This document shows, piece after piece, positions 1-8,094 of a stretch of 64,000 nucleotides of DNA. Made by a program: the position numbers and the translations under genes. The stretch lies in assembly GCF_026319325.1 (NCBI RefSeq), contig NZ_JAPDMU010000003.1, forward strand, positions 62,001 to 126,000, read 5' to 3'. The stretch's first letter is position 1, and each line of letters begins with the position of its first letter. The stretch is from Methylophaga sp. OBS3 (GTDB taxonomy: Bacteria > Pseudomonadota > Gammaproteobacteria > Nitrosococcales > Methylophagaceae). Below the pieces are notes generated by a model. It was not told the DNA's origin and did not search any database. It saw only the letters and a program-made list of their open reading frames with translations.

Positions 1-229
1 ACTCTTTAACTTGTAACTGTTCGATATAATCCTGCAAAGCATCCATATCACCAGATTGATAAAGTGCTGCTGCATGATTGGCATACTCTTGAAGTGTTTC
101 TTGATGCTGCTTATCGATGAAGCTCATATGCAGCTCAGTACGAACAATTAACCAATGTACCAATAACATTAATACGACACTGCCAATCACTGTAAGCAGT
201 AATAATTTCCACAGCAGTTGCCGATTCAT
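1..229 (-). CDS. Sensor histidine kinase, N-terminal fragment (cut by window edge)
   Basis: Only the first 76 codons are in the window; the gene continues past position 1. Its ATG overlaps the stop codon of the response regulator gene (ATGA), so the two are translationally coupled. The fragment has a short basic N-terminus, a strongly hydrophobic segment at about residues 5-27, and the start of a polar, probably periplasmic domain. This is the usual architecture of a membrane sensor kinase. The HAMP, HisKA and ATPase domains are not visible. Identity as the kinase is inferred from the coupled OmpR-family regulator. The Fur-like box upstream of the pair suggests an iron-linked sensor, which is inference. 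Confidence 0.75.
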   Translation of the reverse strand, partial: MNRQLLWKLLLLTVIGSVVLMLLVHWLIVRTELHMSFIDKQHQETLQEYANHAAALYQSGDMDALQDYIEQLQVKE

Positions 230-909
230 TGCAAACAGTAACCCGTGCCATGAACCGTTAACAATTTATCAGCCGGCATCCCTGCAGCGACCAATTTGCG
301 TCTAACTCGGCTGATATGCATATCTAAACTACGATCATAACGACTGAAGTCTTTCAGCAGTACTCGCCGATATAGCTCAGCTTTACTAAGTGGTTGCTGA
401 TAATGTCGAGCCAGCGTCCATAACAGTTTAAATTGCACTGTCGTCAAGGTGATTTCTTGTTGGTTATAAACTACTGAATAAGGTTGTTTTTGTAATCGAA
501 GTGGACCCAGTGTGAGTCGGTTAGGCTCTTGTGACTGAGTATGTTGGCTACTTCTCCGTAATACCGCTTCAATACGTAACTGCAACTCAAGAAAATTAAA
601 TGGCTTCCCCAAAAAGTCATCAGCACCATTTTGCAAACCTAATATGCGTTCTGACTGGGCATTTCGGGCAGTAATCAAAATTACAGGCACATCGGATTGT
701 TGCCGAATCTGTTGCAGTAAATCATGACCACAACTATCGGGTAAGGTCAGATCTAATAACACTAAATGAATGGTGTGACTGGAGAGGATTGTTGTTACTG
801 AGTAGGCATCATGTGATTGCCAAACGGAAAATCCCGCCTTGGTCAGCATTTGCTTAAGTTGATCATTTAAAACCTGATCATCCTCAATGATCAAAATGCT
901 GTATTCCAT
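226..909 (-). CDS. OmpR/PhoB-family response regulator, possibly Fur-controlled
   Basis: A 227-residue regulator with an N-terminal receiver domain (acidic pair D10/D11, phospho-acceptor D53, conserved Lys near 102) and a C-terminal winged-helix DNA-binding domain ending in the typical HGTGY turn. An upstream in-frame start at 933 exists, but the ATG at 909 begins directly at the first receiver strand and matches the family length. It should activate or repress transcription in response to the sensor encoded next to it. A Fur-like palindrome lies 21-39 bases upstream of the start. Fur control of a regulator pair recalls PfeR/PfeS and PirR/PirS, which respond to siderophores in Pseudomonas. 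That parallel is inference; no receptor gene is in view. Confidence 0.85.
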   Translation of the reverse strand: MEYSILIIEDDQVLNDQLKQMLTKAGFSVWQSHDAYSVTTILSSHTIHLVLLDLTLPDSCGHDLLQQIRQQSDVPVILITARNAQSERILGLQNGADDFLGKPFNFLELQLRIEAVLRRSSQHTQSQEPNRLTLGPLRLQKQPYSVVYNQQEITLTTVQFKLLWTLARHYQQPLSKAELYRRVLLKDFSRYDRSLDMHISRVRRKLVAAGMPADKLLTVHGTGYCLQ

Positions 910-929
910 TTTTACCCAAACCCTTAAAT

Positions 930-948
930 GCAAATGATTTTCATTAAT
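930..948 (-). promoter_or_regulatory. Fur-box-like palindrome upstream of the two-component operon
   Basis: The 19 bases GCAAATGATTTTCATTAAT match the classical Fur box GATAATGATAATCATTATC at 13 of 19 positions by my count, including both central ATGAT/TCATT arms. The site lies between the mucD terminator and the regulator start, where its promoter must be. Binding would repress the operon when iron is plentiful. AT-rich promoters can resemble Fur boxes by chance. Confidence 0.5.
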
Positions 949-967
949 GATAAAGGGTTTTCAAGGC

Positions 968-1002
968 AAAAAAAAGCGGCGAATCATTTCTGAGTCGCCG
1001 CT
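968..1002 (-). terminator. Intrinsic terminator after mucD
   Basis: Read on the minus strand, AGCGGCGA (1002-995) pairs perfectly with TCGCCGCT (982-975) and is followed by a run of eight T (975-968). It ends the rpoE-mucD operon and separates it from the two-component system. Confidence 0.9.
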
Positions 1003-1022
1003 ATTTGTATAGCTAAAGCTTT

Positions 1023-2459
1023 TTATTCTTCAATCTTCAACGCTAAGAACTGCGCCGAACCACCACGTTGAACCAGAACTGGAATAGATTTACCAACAGG
1101 TAAATTCTTCGCTACCTCAACAAACTGCTTACCATCAGTAATCTGCTCATTGTTTAAACTAATGATGACATCAGTTAAGGTAATTCCCGCTTGCGCAACT
1201 GGACCCGCTTCGATTTTCATGACCATAACACCACCAGCTTCAACACCTGTTTCCTGGCGTTGCTGCGGTGTTAATTCAACCACTTCTACAGCCAAGTTAT
1301 CAGCTCTGAAACGGCCATCTGGCGTTGCGTTCGAGCCACTAGCGATTTTTTCATCTTCAGGCAGCTCTTCAACTTTCACGCTCAGTGTTTGGCGTTTGTT
1401 TTTACGCATGATTTCAACTGGCGCTGTTTTACCAACTTCCGTGCTACCAACAATTGGTGGCAAATCAGATGAGGCATCAACATTACGACCATTAAACTTC
1501 AAGATAATGTCGCCTGCTTCAAAACCTGCTTTAGCAGCAGGACTATCAGCAATAACTCTTGAAACCAGTGCACCACGTGGTTTAGCTAGACCAAATGACT
1601 CAGCTAATTCACGCGTTACATCTTGAATGACAACACCTAACCAGCCACGGCTGACATAGCCTTGTGATTTGATCTGGTTAACTACGTTCATCACAACATC
1701 CATTGGGATGGCGAATGACACGCCCATAAAACCACCGGTTCGACTATAAATCTGTGAGTTAATACCGATAACTTCACCGTCGAGATTAAATAGAGGGCCG
1801 CCAGAGTTACCTGGATTAATTGCGACGTCAGTTTGAATAAACGGAACATAGCTATCGCTTGGTAGGCTTCGACCTAAGGCACTGATAATGCCAGCAGTGG
1901 CTGAGTAATCAAAACCAAATGGTGAACCAATCGCCAGTACCCACTCACCGACTTTAAGATCTTCTGAGTGACCTAGTTTGACTGCTTTAAGATCCAGACC
2001 TGAAGCATCAACTTTTAGTAATGCAACGTCACTACGTTCATCACTTCCTAATAGTTCTGCTGTCAGCTCCGTACGGTCGCTAAAACGAACCACAATTTCA
2101 TCAGCATCTTTGATGACATGGTGGTTGGTTAAAATAAAACCATCTTCGGACAATACAAAACCCGAACCTAGAGAGTTTGCTTGTGGTGGCTGTGGTTGTC
2201 CCGGCTGGCCAAAGAACCGTTTGAAGAAATCATCAAAAGGTGTGCCTTCTGGAATATCCATACCTGGTGGCATACCTTGAGCAAACGGAGAGTTTGCAGT
2301 CTCATCTTTGTTAACTTTAGTGCTGATATTCACTACGGCATCAGCATTTTCTTCAACTAACTCAGTAAACTCCGGCAGGTTACGTGCCTGCACCGTCATA
2401 CTGGTTAGCAACCAAGTCATTGCTAAAACAACAATCGCCCAGGATTTGGTTTGTGTCAT
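1023..2459 (-). CDS. mucD: Periplasmic serine protease/chaperone, DegP/MucD family
   Basis: A 478-residue HtrA-family protease. It has a signal peptide (about residues 1-25), then a trypsin-like domain with catalytic His114 (TNHHV), Asp144 (SDVALLK) and Ser219 (GNSGGP). Two PDZ domains follow, at about 275-370 and 385-478. A Gln/Pro-rich loop lies at about 84-94. It degrades misfolded envelope proteins. Its ATG overlaps the rseC stop, so it is the last gene of the sigma-E operon, as mucD is in the Pseudomonas algU-mucABCD cluster. That position favours MucD over a stand-alone DegP. A strong terminator follows. Confidence 0.95.
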   Translation of the reverse strand: MTQTKSWAIVVLAMTWLLTSMTVQARNLPEFTELVEENADAVVNISTKVNKDETANSPFAQGMPPGMDIPEGTPFDDFFKRFFGQPGQPQPPQANSLGSGFVLSEDGFILTNHHVIKDADEIVVRFSDRTELTAELLGSDERSDVALLKVDASGLDLKAVKLGHSEDLKVGEWVLAIGSPFGFDYSATAGIISALGRSLPSDSYVPFIQTDVAINPGNSGGPLFNLDGEVIGINSQIYSRTGGFMGVSFAIPMDVVMNVVNQIKSQGYVSRGWLGVVIQDVTRELAESFGLAKPRGALVSRVIADSPAAKAGFEAGDIILKFNGRNVDASSDLPPIVGSTEVGKTAPVEIMRKNKRQTLSVKVEELPEDEKIASGSNATPDGRFRADNLAVEVVELTPQQRQETGVEAGGVMVMKIEAGPVAQAGITLTDVIISLNNEQITDGKQFVEVAKNLPVGKSIPVLVQRGGSAQFLALKIEE

Positions 2460-2881
2460 TTTGTATCCTCTATTATTTGCGTTGGTATGACTGCGTTTTT
2501 TTGTTTCAGCCGCGATGCTACCCAGAAAAAACCACCTAGCAATCCCATCAGCCCAGCAAAAATCTGCAAAACTTCAGGTAATGCTAACCATCGCGCCACG
2601 CCCGCACCTGCAAACATGGCTAATAACGGTAACAAATACATTAAGAAGGCACCTTGTAACAAAGCATCTTCTGGAATCGCTACCGTCACCTGCTGACCAA
2701 TTTCCACAGCCTTATTGTTTGGGACAGCAATTCTGTTGAAACGTTTACCAACATGTTTCGCGAGCATTCCCGTACCACAACCTTGACGCATCTGACAGCC
2801 GCCGCAGGTAGACTGCCGCTCGGCTTCGACCCAGATGCGATTGGGTTCAATTGCAATAACTGTTGCTTTTTGAGAAATCAT
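2456..2881 (-). CDS. rseC: Sigma-E regulatory protein RseC/MucC
   Basis: A 141-residue inner-membrane protein with the RseC/MucC pattern. A cysteine cluster (C26, C29, C35 in a CGGCQMRQGC context) comes first, then a short beta-rich region, then two hydrophobic segments at about 77-97 and 102-122. RseC is a positive modulator of sigma-E and in some bacteria is tied to Fe-S or SoxR-reducing systems; its exact activity is not settled. The gene lies between rseB and mucD and overlaps both by 4 bases. Confidence 0.92.
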   Translation of the reverse strand: MISQKATVIAIEPNRIWVEAERQSTCGGCQMRQGCGTGMLAKHVGKRFNRIAVPNNKAVEIGQQVTVAIPEDALLQGAFLMYLLPLLAMFAGAGVARWLALPEVLQIFAGLMGLLGGFFWVASRLKQKNAVIPTQIIEDTK

Positions 2882-3855
2882 AAAGAGTCTGAGAGATTAA
2901 ACTTAATGCCTGCACTTATCTTTTCAACTGTCACAGGCGGCACTTCACCAACAACTGTCACAAAATGAGAGTGGATGGTAATACCAAAGGCATTCACTGC
3001 TCCCATATGAGAATTCCCTTGTAAATGGCTATGTTCTGCTTTCATTGGTTCAATGAATACGGAAACTGAAGTCAAGCCATCACTATAAACTCGCTGCTCA
3101 ACCAAGCCACCATTTTTAGCTTTTAGTCTATGTTGAGAAGCCACAAGACTAAAACCATCTGGTAACCAATCGGCTTCCCAACGGGAAATCAAATTATCAC
3201 TAATCGCTGACGGTTTACCTGGCTCGGACTGATGCCAAGTCATTTCCTCACCACGGATCTGTGGTTTCAGATCATCGTCACTAATATAGGTATCAGTTTC
3301 AATAGACGAAAAAGCAAAGGTTTCAAGTACATCACCATCAGAAGCCAACAATTCTGATTTCAATAAAAGGTTTGTTTCTTTATCTACCCATAAGCGGTAG
3401 CCATAACGATATTCATCAATTGGTTCAATAGACAATTCTTGCGTCATGCGTCCAGCCACACGTTCTTCATCACCTAATGTAACTTCGTAATAAGGTGTTG
3501 CTGAGCCTAACCTTCTAGGTAAATCACTTGGAAAGCCTCGACCCAGTGGTCTACGACTAATGTTGATTTGTTTACCGGCTGGATTGATACAGGTCACCAT
3601 ATCATTGGAACGTAACACTTCTCGCGCTTCACCGTTCAATGACATTAAGCGTTCAATTTCACCTTCAGCATCATTACGATGATATATCTGTACTGACTGT
3701 AATGTACGTCCGGTTTGGTAAGCAAAAACCCCTTGATAGCTTAATTCTTTACCTGCTTGAATCATGCGTTCCATCAAGTCGACTGCATCGCTTTCTGCCC
3801 ATGCCACTAAAGGCGCGTAAAACAGTAAGCAAAAAGCCAGAACCTTACGCATCAT
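2878..3855 (-). CDS. rseB: Periplasmic sigma-E regulator RseB/MucB
   Basis: A 325-residue protein with a cleavable signal peptide (about 1-20, ending AWA) and the two-domain MucB/RseB fold: an LolA-like domain and a smaller C-terminal domain. RseB binds the periplasmic part of the anti-sigma factor RseA and shields it from DegS-type cleavage until mislocalised envelope molecules displace it. The start codon overlaps the rseA stop (TAATG), so the anti-sigma factor and its protector are made together. Confidence 0.94.
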   Translation of the reverse strand: MMRKVLAFCLLFYAPLVAWAESDAVDLMERMIQAGKELSYQGVFAYQTGRTLQSVQIYHRNDAEGEIERLMSLNGEAREVLRSNDMVTCINPAGKQINISRRPLGRGFPSDLPRRLGSATPYYEVTLGDEERVAGRMTQELSIEPIDEYRYGYRLWVDKETNLLLKSELLASDGDVLETFAFSSIETDTYISDDDLKPQIRGEEMTWHQSEPGKPSAISDNLISRWEADWLPDGFSLVASQHRLKAKNGGLVEQRVYSDGLTSVSVFIEPMKAEHSHLQGNSHMGAVNAFGITIHSHFVTVVGEVPPVTVEKISAGIKFNLSDSL

Positions 3856-4421
3856 TACTGCTCCGTACCGTATGAAACCACGCGTCCATAGGAGAACATG
3901 CCTGAACCACCTGAATATTCGCTATGGTCAACTAGATAATTGTTTAGGCGCTCTTCCACTTCTTGTTCACCAACAGTCCAACGGTTCATTTGGCTCACTA
4001 ACTGTGTATCTGTCACGGGTTCAGCAACAGCTAAAGGCATGTCTTGAAATCCAGGGTTAGTTGGTTCATTCATAAAGCCAACAACCGCCATCGCACCAAA
4101 TGACGCCGCCATTGCCAGACCAGCAGCTTGCTTCCAAACTGTTTTCGGGAATGCCAAGATCTTCGCTTTAGGCAGTAATGATGTATTCGTATATGTTGGT
4201 TCAGCCGCTAATTGCGCTGCCAGCTTCTGGGCAAGATCAACCGGCTGCTGACCTGCCGCTCTGGTATAACCATGTAAAACGTCGCTGGTATATTGCAGTC
4301 GCAAATACTCTGCTCGCGCCGCAGGGTTTTCGCTGATATACGCGATTGCCTGAGTCAGTTCATCCCCCTGCAACTGGCCATCGACCAGTGCGGATAACAT
4401 TTCGCGATGATTGACTGTCAT
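3855..4421 (-). CDS. rseA: Anti-sigma-E factor RseA/MucA
   Basis: A 188-residue single-pass membrane protein. The N-terminal about 75 residues (REMLSALVDGQL start) form the sigma-binding domain typical of RseA/MucA. An Ala-rich membrane segment lies at about 98-116 and the rest is periplasmic. It holds RpoE inactive at the inner membrane and is destroyed by regulated proteolysis under envelope stress. It starts 3 bases after the rpoE stop. It could be named MucA by analogy with Pseudomonas; function is the same. Confidence 0.93.
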   Translation of the reverse strand: MTVNHREMLSALVDGQLQGDELTQAIAYISENPAARAEYLRLQYTSDVLHGYTRAAGQQPVDLAQKLAAQLAAEPTYTNTSLLPKAKILAFPKTVWKQAAGLAMAASFGAMAVVGFMNEPTNPGFQDMPLAVAEPVTDTQLVSQMNRWTVGEQEVEERLNNYLVDHSEYSGGSGMFSYGRVVSYGTEQ

Positions 4422-4424
4422 GAT

Positions 4425-5000
4425 TTAATCCTCTTCACCCATTACTGCTTTAACTTGAATATCAATGGCTTCACGAGCACGGAATATCCGTGATCTTACC
4501 GTTCCAATTGGGCAGTCCATTGCCTGTGCTATCTCTTCGTAACTCATGCCCTCAAACTCACGCAGCTTGATGGCTGTCGCGGTATCTTCGGGCAAATTAT
4601 CTATCGCCTGCTGGATTGCCTGTTCCAGCTCTACACTCATGAGACTATTTTCTGGGGTCTCAAATTCCTTAAGTTCGGGCGCATCGTAGTAAATAGTTGC
4701 ATCCATCGCATCGACGTCAGTGACAGGTGGCCTTCTAGAGCTTGCTGTCAGGTGATTTTTCGACGTATTGATCGCAATGCGATACAACCATGTATAAAAA
4801 GCACTATCACCACGAAAACCAGGCAGCGCACGATAAGCTTTAATGAATGCCTCTTGCGCAACATCCATCGCCTCAACCGGATCGTGAACAAAGCCCGTGA
4901 TCACATGGATGATGCGTTGCTGGTATTTCATGATCAACAAGTCAAAAGCCTTCTTATCGCCGGCCTGTACCCGCTTAACCAGTTCTTGATCGATGCTCAT
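4425..5000 (-). CDS. rpoE: ECF sigma factor RpoE/AlgU
   Basis: A 191-residue group-4 sigma factor. Region 2 covers about residues 10-90 (DLLIMKYQQRI, then the core-binding AQEAFIKAYRAL segment). Region 4 covers about 130-185, with the GMSYEEIAQAM helix-turn-helix and the GTVRSRIFRARE recognition helix. It directs transcription of envelope-stress genes and very likely its own operon. It heads the rpoE-rseA-rseB-rseC-mucD cluster and is divergent from nadB, the classical gammaproteobacterial arrangement. Confidence 0.96.
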   Translation of the reverse strand: MSIDQELVKRVQAGDKKAFDLLIMKYQQRIIHVITGFVHDPVEAMDVAQEAFIKAYRALPGFRGDSAFYTWLYRIAINTSKNHLTASSRRPPVTDVDAMDATIYYDAPELKEFETPENSLMSVELEQAIQQAIDNLPEDTATAIKLREFEGMSYEEIAQAMDCPIGTVRSRIFRAREAIDIQVKAVMGEED

Positions 5001-5052
5001 CCTAAATTCCGGCCTGCTCCGACATGCCGGAGGTTAGTTTTATTGATAGCTT

Positions 5053-5082
5053 GATTGACCAATAGCATTTTCTTTTTGTTCC
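5053..5082 (-). promoter_or_regulatory. Weak sigma-E-like promoter candidate for rpoE
   Basis: On the minus strand a GGAACA hexamer (5082-5077) is followed after 18 bases by TCAATC (5058-5053). The family consensus is roughly GGAACTT, 15-17 bases, then TCTGA. The -35 fits well and the -10 poorly, and spacing is a base long. rpoE operons are usually autoregulated from such a site, so it is recorded as a candidate only. Confidence 0.25.
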
Positions 5083-5129
5083 ACAATCAGTGCAAAATAG
5101 CTGCTGGCATTCTACCCGTTTCCGGATTC

Positions 5130-6725
5130 ATGACCACAACTCTACGTTTTGACTTGCTTATTATCGGCAGCGGCACAGCCGGCTTAACCTTGGCATTAAA
5201 GATGGCAGATCATGCCAAAGTTGCCATTTTGTCTAAAAGTCAGCTCGAAGAAGGCGCTTCATTATACGCGCAGGGCGGCATATCTGTTGTACTCGATAAG
5301 ACCGACACCCTGCAATCCCACATCGATGATACATTAAAAGCCGGCCATGGCTTATGTGATCCTGATGTTGTTCAATTTACTGTTGAACATGCCCGCGAAA
5401 GTGTTAATTGGCTCATTGAACAAGGTGTGTCATTTACTCGCGATGAAGAGACAGACAAAAACTATCATTTAACCCGTGAGGGCGGCCATAGCCACCGACG
5501 TGTTATTCATTCAGCAGATGCGACTGGTCGTGCAGTTGAAACAACGCTTTTAGATAAAGCCAAAGCTCACCCGAATATTAGCCTTTTCCCCTACCATATC
5601 GGTATTGATCTCATCACCAGCCGTAAGCAGCTTGGTACGACAGAAAACCGTGCACTTGGTTGTTATGCATTAGATATCAAAGCTGATAAGCCAATTACTT
5701 TTTTAGCACCTGTGACCGTATTAGCAACCGGCGGCGCTGGCAAAGTTTATCTTTATACCAGCAACCCTGATGTATCAACAGGAGATGGTATTGCAATGGG
5801 TTGGCGTGCCGGCTGTCGAATTGCCAATATGGAATTTATTCAATTCCACCCTACTTGCTTATTTCATCCCAAAGCCAAATCATTTTTGATAAGTGAAGCA
5901 CTTCGTGGTGAAGGGGCATTATTAAAATTAGCCGATGGCAGCAGATTTATGCCGGCATTTCATCAACAAGCTGAGCTTGCTCCTCGGGATATTGTCGCGC
6001 GAGCTATTGACCATGAGATGAAGCGGCTTGGTCATGATTGTGTTTACTTGGATATTACACATCATTCCCTTGAATTTATTCAGTCACACTTCCCGACCAT
6101 ATATCAGCGTTGTCTGACTTTTGGTATTGATATCAGCAAAGAACCTATCCCGGTGGTACCCGCTGCTCATTACACTTGTGGCGGTATCATGACTGACCAA
6201 AATGGTCGTACTGACATCTCTGGATTATATGCTGTGGGTGAAACTGCCCATACGGGTTTACATGGTGCCAATCGCATGGCGAGTAACTCATTGTTAGAGT
6301 GTTTGGTATTTGCGACCGCAGCAGCAAAAGATATCCAGCAACAACACTTCCCAGCAGTTCCTAACAATGTCCCAGATTGGGATGACAGCCGTGTTCACCC
6401 TGCCATTGAGGCGGTAGCGATCAGTCATAACTGGGATGAACTACGCCGTTTTATGTGGGATTACGTCGGCATTGTCAGAAGCAACGATAGGCTGAAAAAA
6501 GCCCAACAACGTCTGAAATTATTAAAACAAGAAGTTGATGCTTATTACAGCCAACATCACATCAGTAACGACTTACTGGAGTTACGAAACCTTGCAGATG
6601 TGGCTGAGCTCATCATTTTGTCAGCATTAGCACGTAAAGAAAGCCGCGGCTTACATTACAACCGCGATTATCCTGAAGTAGATGATGAGCAACCCGCACA
6701 AAACACGGTTATCCCAGGCTGTTAA
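5130..6725 (+). CDS. nadB: L-aspartate oxidase (quinolinate synthesis)
   Basis: A 531-residue FAD enzyme that oxidises L-aspartate to iminoaspartate, the first step of bacterial NAD synthesis with NadA. The N-terminal dinucleotide fold reads IIGSGTAGL (about residues 10-18). The succinate dehydrogenase/fumarate reductase-like FAD domain contains HSHRRV and HGANRMASNSLLE, and a C-terminal helical domain follows. The reading frame extends upstream to 5055, but the ATG at 5130 immediately precedes the conserved fold and fits the E. coli length. It is divergent from rpoE. NadE, the last enzyme of the pathway, is encoded at 17123-18769. Confidence 0.95.
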   Translation: MTTTLRFDLLIIGSGTAGLTLALKMADHAKVAILSKSQLEEGASLYAQGGISVVLDKTDTLQSHIDDTLKAGHGLCDPDVVQFTVEHARESVNWLIEQGVSFTRDEETDKNYHLTREGGHSHRRVIHSADATGRAVETTLLDKAKAHPNISLFPYHIGIDLITSRKQLGTTENRALGCYALDIKADKPITFLAPVTVLATGGAGKVYLYTSNPDVSTGDGIAMGWRAGCRIANMEFIQFHPTCLFHPKAKSFLISEALRGEGALLKLADGSRFMPAFHQQAELAPRDIVARAIDHEMKRLGHDCVYLDITHHSLEFIQSHFPTIYQRCLTFGIDISKEPIPVVPAAHYTCGGIMTDQNGRTDISGLYAVGETAHTGLHGANRMASNSLLECLVFATAAAKDIQQQHFPAVPNNVPDWDDSRVHPAIEAVAISHNWDELRRFMWDYVGIVRSNDRLKKAQQRLKLLKQEVDAYYSQHHISNDLLELRNLADVAELIILSALARKESRGLHYNRDYPEVDDEQPAQNTVIPGC

Positions 6726-6728
6726 AGA

Positions 6729-7136
6729 TCAATGACTTTCTTGAAGGATAAGGCGTAACTGACGCATTGCTTGCGAATCTATAGCCCCTGACACCAGTAA
6801 TAGCCTGCTGCGGTATTTTGCTTTTTGGTAATTGATAATTATCAACGGCATGCTGATAAAACACTGTTGTATTTTGATCGAATGCCAAGTCTGTTTATCA
6901 AACGCTATTTGCCAGCCTTTTTCTTGCTGGTATCGCAATAGCACACCACCACCAGACATTAATTGTCGCCAATAATAAATTGCACTCACAATTAGCAACA
7001 TGAACATGATTGCTTTCTGCCACCATAGTAATGCTGTCATGACGACCGCGATCACTGATAGAAAATGCATGAGCATGCTTAACCAAGCGACAGCTTTGGG
7101 TGACTTCACCGTAAGAGATAAACTATTGTCGGCCAT
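6729..7136 (-). CDS. ygfX: YgfX/CptA-family membrane protein
   Basis: A 135-residue protein with two adjacent hydrophobic segments (about 17-37 and 40-58) and a basic C-terminal domain, the layout of the YgfX family. E. coli YgfX (CptA) has been described as the toxin of a pair with SdhE (YgfY/CptB). Assignment rests on size, topology and position between nadB and ygfZ, the usual locus. Its normal partner sdhE is not present here: only 67 bases separate it from ygfZ. Its 3' end abuts that of nadB, convergently. The sequence is weakly conserved, so confidence is moderate. Confidence 0.65.
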   Translation of the reverse strand: MADNSLSLTVKSPKAVAWLSMLMHFLSVIAVVMTALLWWQKAIMFMLLIVSAIYYWRQLMSGGGVLLRYQQEKGWQIAFDKQTWHSIKIQQCFISMPLIIINYQKAKYRSRLLLVSGAIDSQAMRQLRLILQESH

Positions 7137-7203
7137 ATTGCTTTGGGCTTCATGCTAGTGAAACGTTACAATAGCAGTTTTAAAGAATACCGGGACGCAG
7201 TAA

Positions 7204-8094
7204 ATGACCGATAGCCTCAACCACTTATTAACTCAACAACAAGAATTAGATGAAATCATCAATCAAGACGCTTCTGGCTTTGCTGTTTTATCTGATTGGC
7301 AAGCCGTTGAAGTTAATGGTGAGGATGCAGAAACCTTTCTCCAAAGTCTGCTTACCAACGATGTGAAAGCCAGTGTCTCGGGTCAGGCACAATTGAATGG
7401 TTTTTGCCAAGCCAAAGGACGTTTACTTGCTATTTTCTGGTTAATTCGCAGAGAACAAGGCTTTATCTTAATGTTACCAGTCGATCAGGCTGCCTTTTTA
7501 GCCCAACGTCTAAGCATGTTCAAGCTGCGTAGCAAAGTGAATATTACGCCAATGACAGATGCCGCCATTGTTGCTTTTAATCAAGCAGACATGCCAAGCA
7601 GTGCGTCAATTGATACAAATCTTACCGTCGTGCTGGTCACCGAAGAAACAGTCACACAATTAACTGAGACAGGTTTAACACAACAGCCAAGCCATGCATG
7701 GCAGCAACAATTGCTGCGTGCTGGCTACCCTATGATTTTTGCTTCGTCACGCGAAAAATTCACCGCCCAACAAGTAAATCTCGATATCGCTAGAGGCGTG
7801 AGTTTTCGTAAAGGTTGCTACCCTGGCCAAGAGGTAGTTGCTCGCTTGCATTACCTCGGAGAAGCCAAACGCCGCTTATTTATTGGTGAAGTAACCAGCC
7901 ATGACCTGCCCGAGGCTGGTGCAGATATTTTGACCAAAGACGGTGAGGTTGCAGGTCAATTGGTACAAAGCTGTTCGATTTCTGACACGACTAGCCTTGT
8001 TCAGTTAACACTCAAGCTCGCATTGGCCGAACAAACCATGTTTATTAATGACGGTGTTGAAATCACTGAACTACAGCAATTTAGCGAAGCTTAA
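7204..8094 (+). CDS. ygfZ: Folate-binding tRNA-modifying/Fe-S protein YgfZ
   Basis: A 296-residue protein of the glycine-cleavage T-protein-like superfamily. It carries the YgfZ signature KGCYPGQE at about residues 203-210, including the conserved Cys. YgfZ uses tetrahydrofolate and supports certain iron-sulfur enzymes such as the MiaB tRNA methylthiotransferase. It is divergent from ygfX. Its TAA stop overlaps the stop of the convergent pilR gene within a shared TTAA. Confidence 0.92.
   Translation: MTDSLNHLLTQQQELDEIINQDASGFAVLSDWQAVEVNGEDAETFLQSLLTNDVKASVSGQAQLNGFCQAKGRLLAIFWLIRREQGFILMLPVDQAAFLAQRLSMFKLRSKVNITPMTDAAIVAFNQADMPSSASIDTNLTVVLVTEETVTQLTETGLTQQPSHAWQQQLLRAGYPMIFASSREKFTAQQVNLDIARGVSFRKGCYPGQEVVARLHYLGEAKRRLFIGEVTSHDLPEAGADILTKDGEVAGQLVQSCSISDTTSLVQLTLKLALAEQTMFINDGVEITELQQFSEA

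Noticed and set aside
6832-6845. TTGATAATTATCAA, a perfect FNR/ANR-type palindrome
   Set aside because: It lies inside the ygfX coding region on the opposite side from any promoter. I read it as a chance AT-rich match.
8091-8094. Shared TTAA as a regulatory overlap of ygfZ and pilR stops
   Set aside because: The two convergent genes merely share the four bases of their stop codons; nothing suggests regulation.
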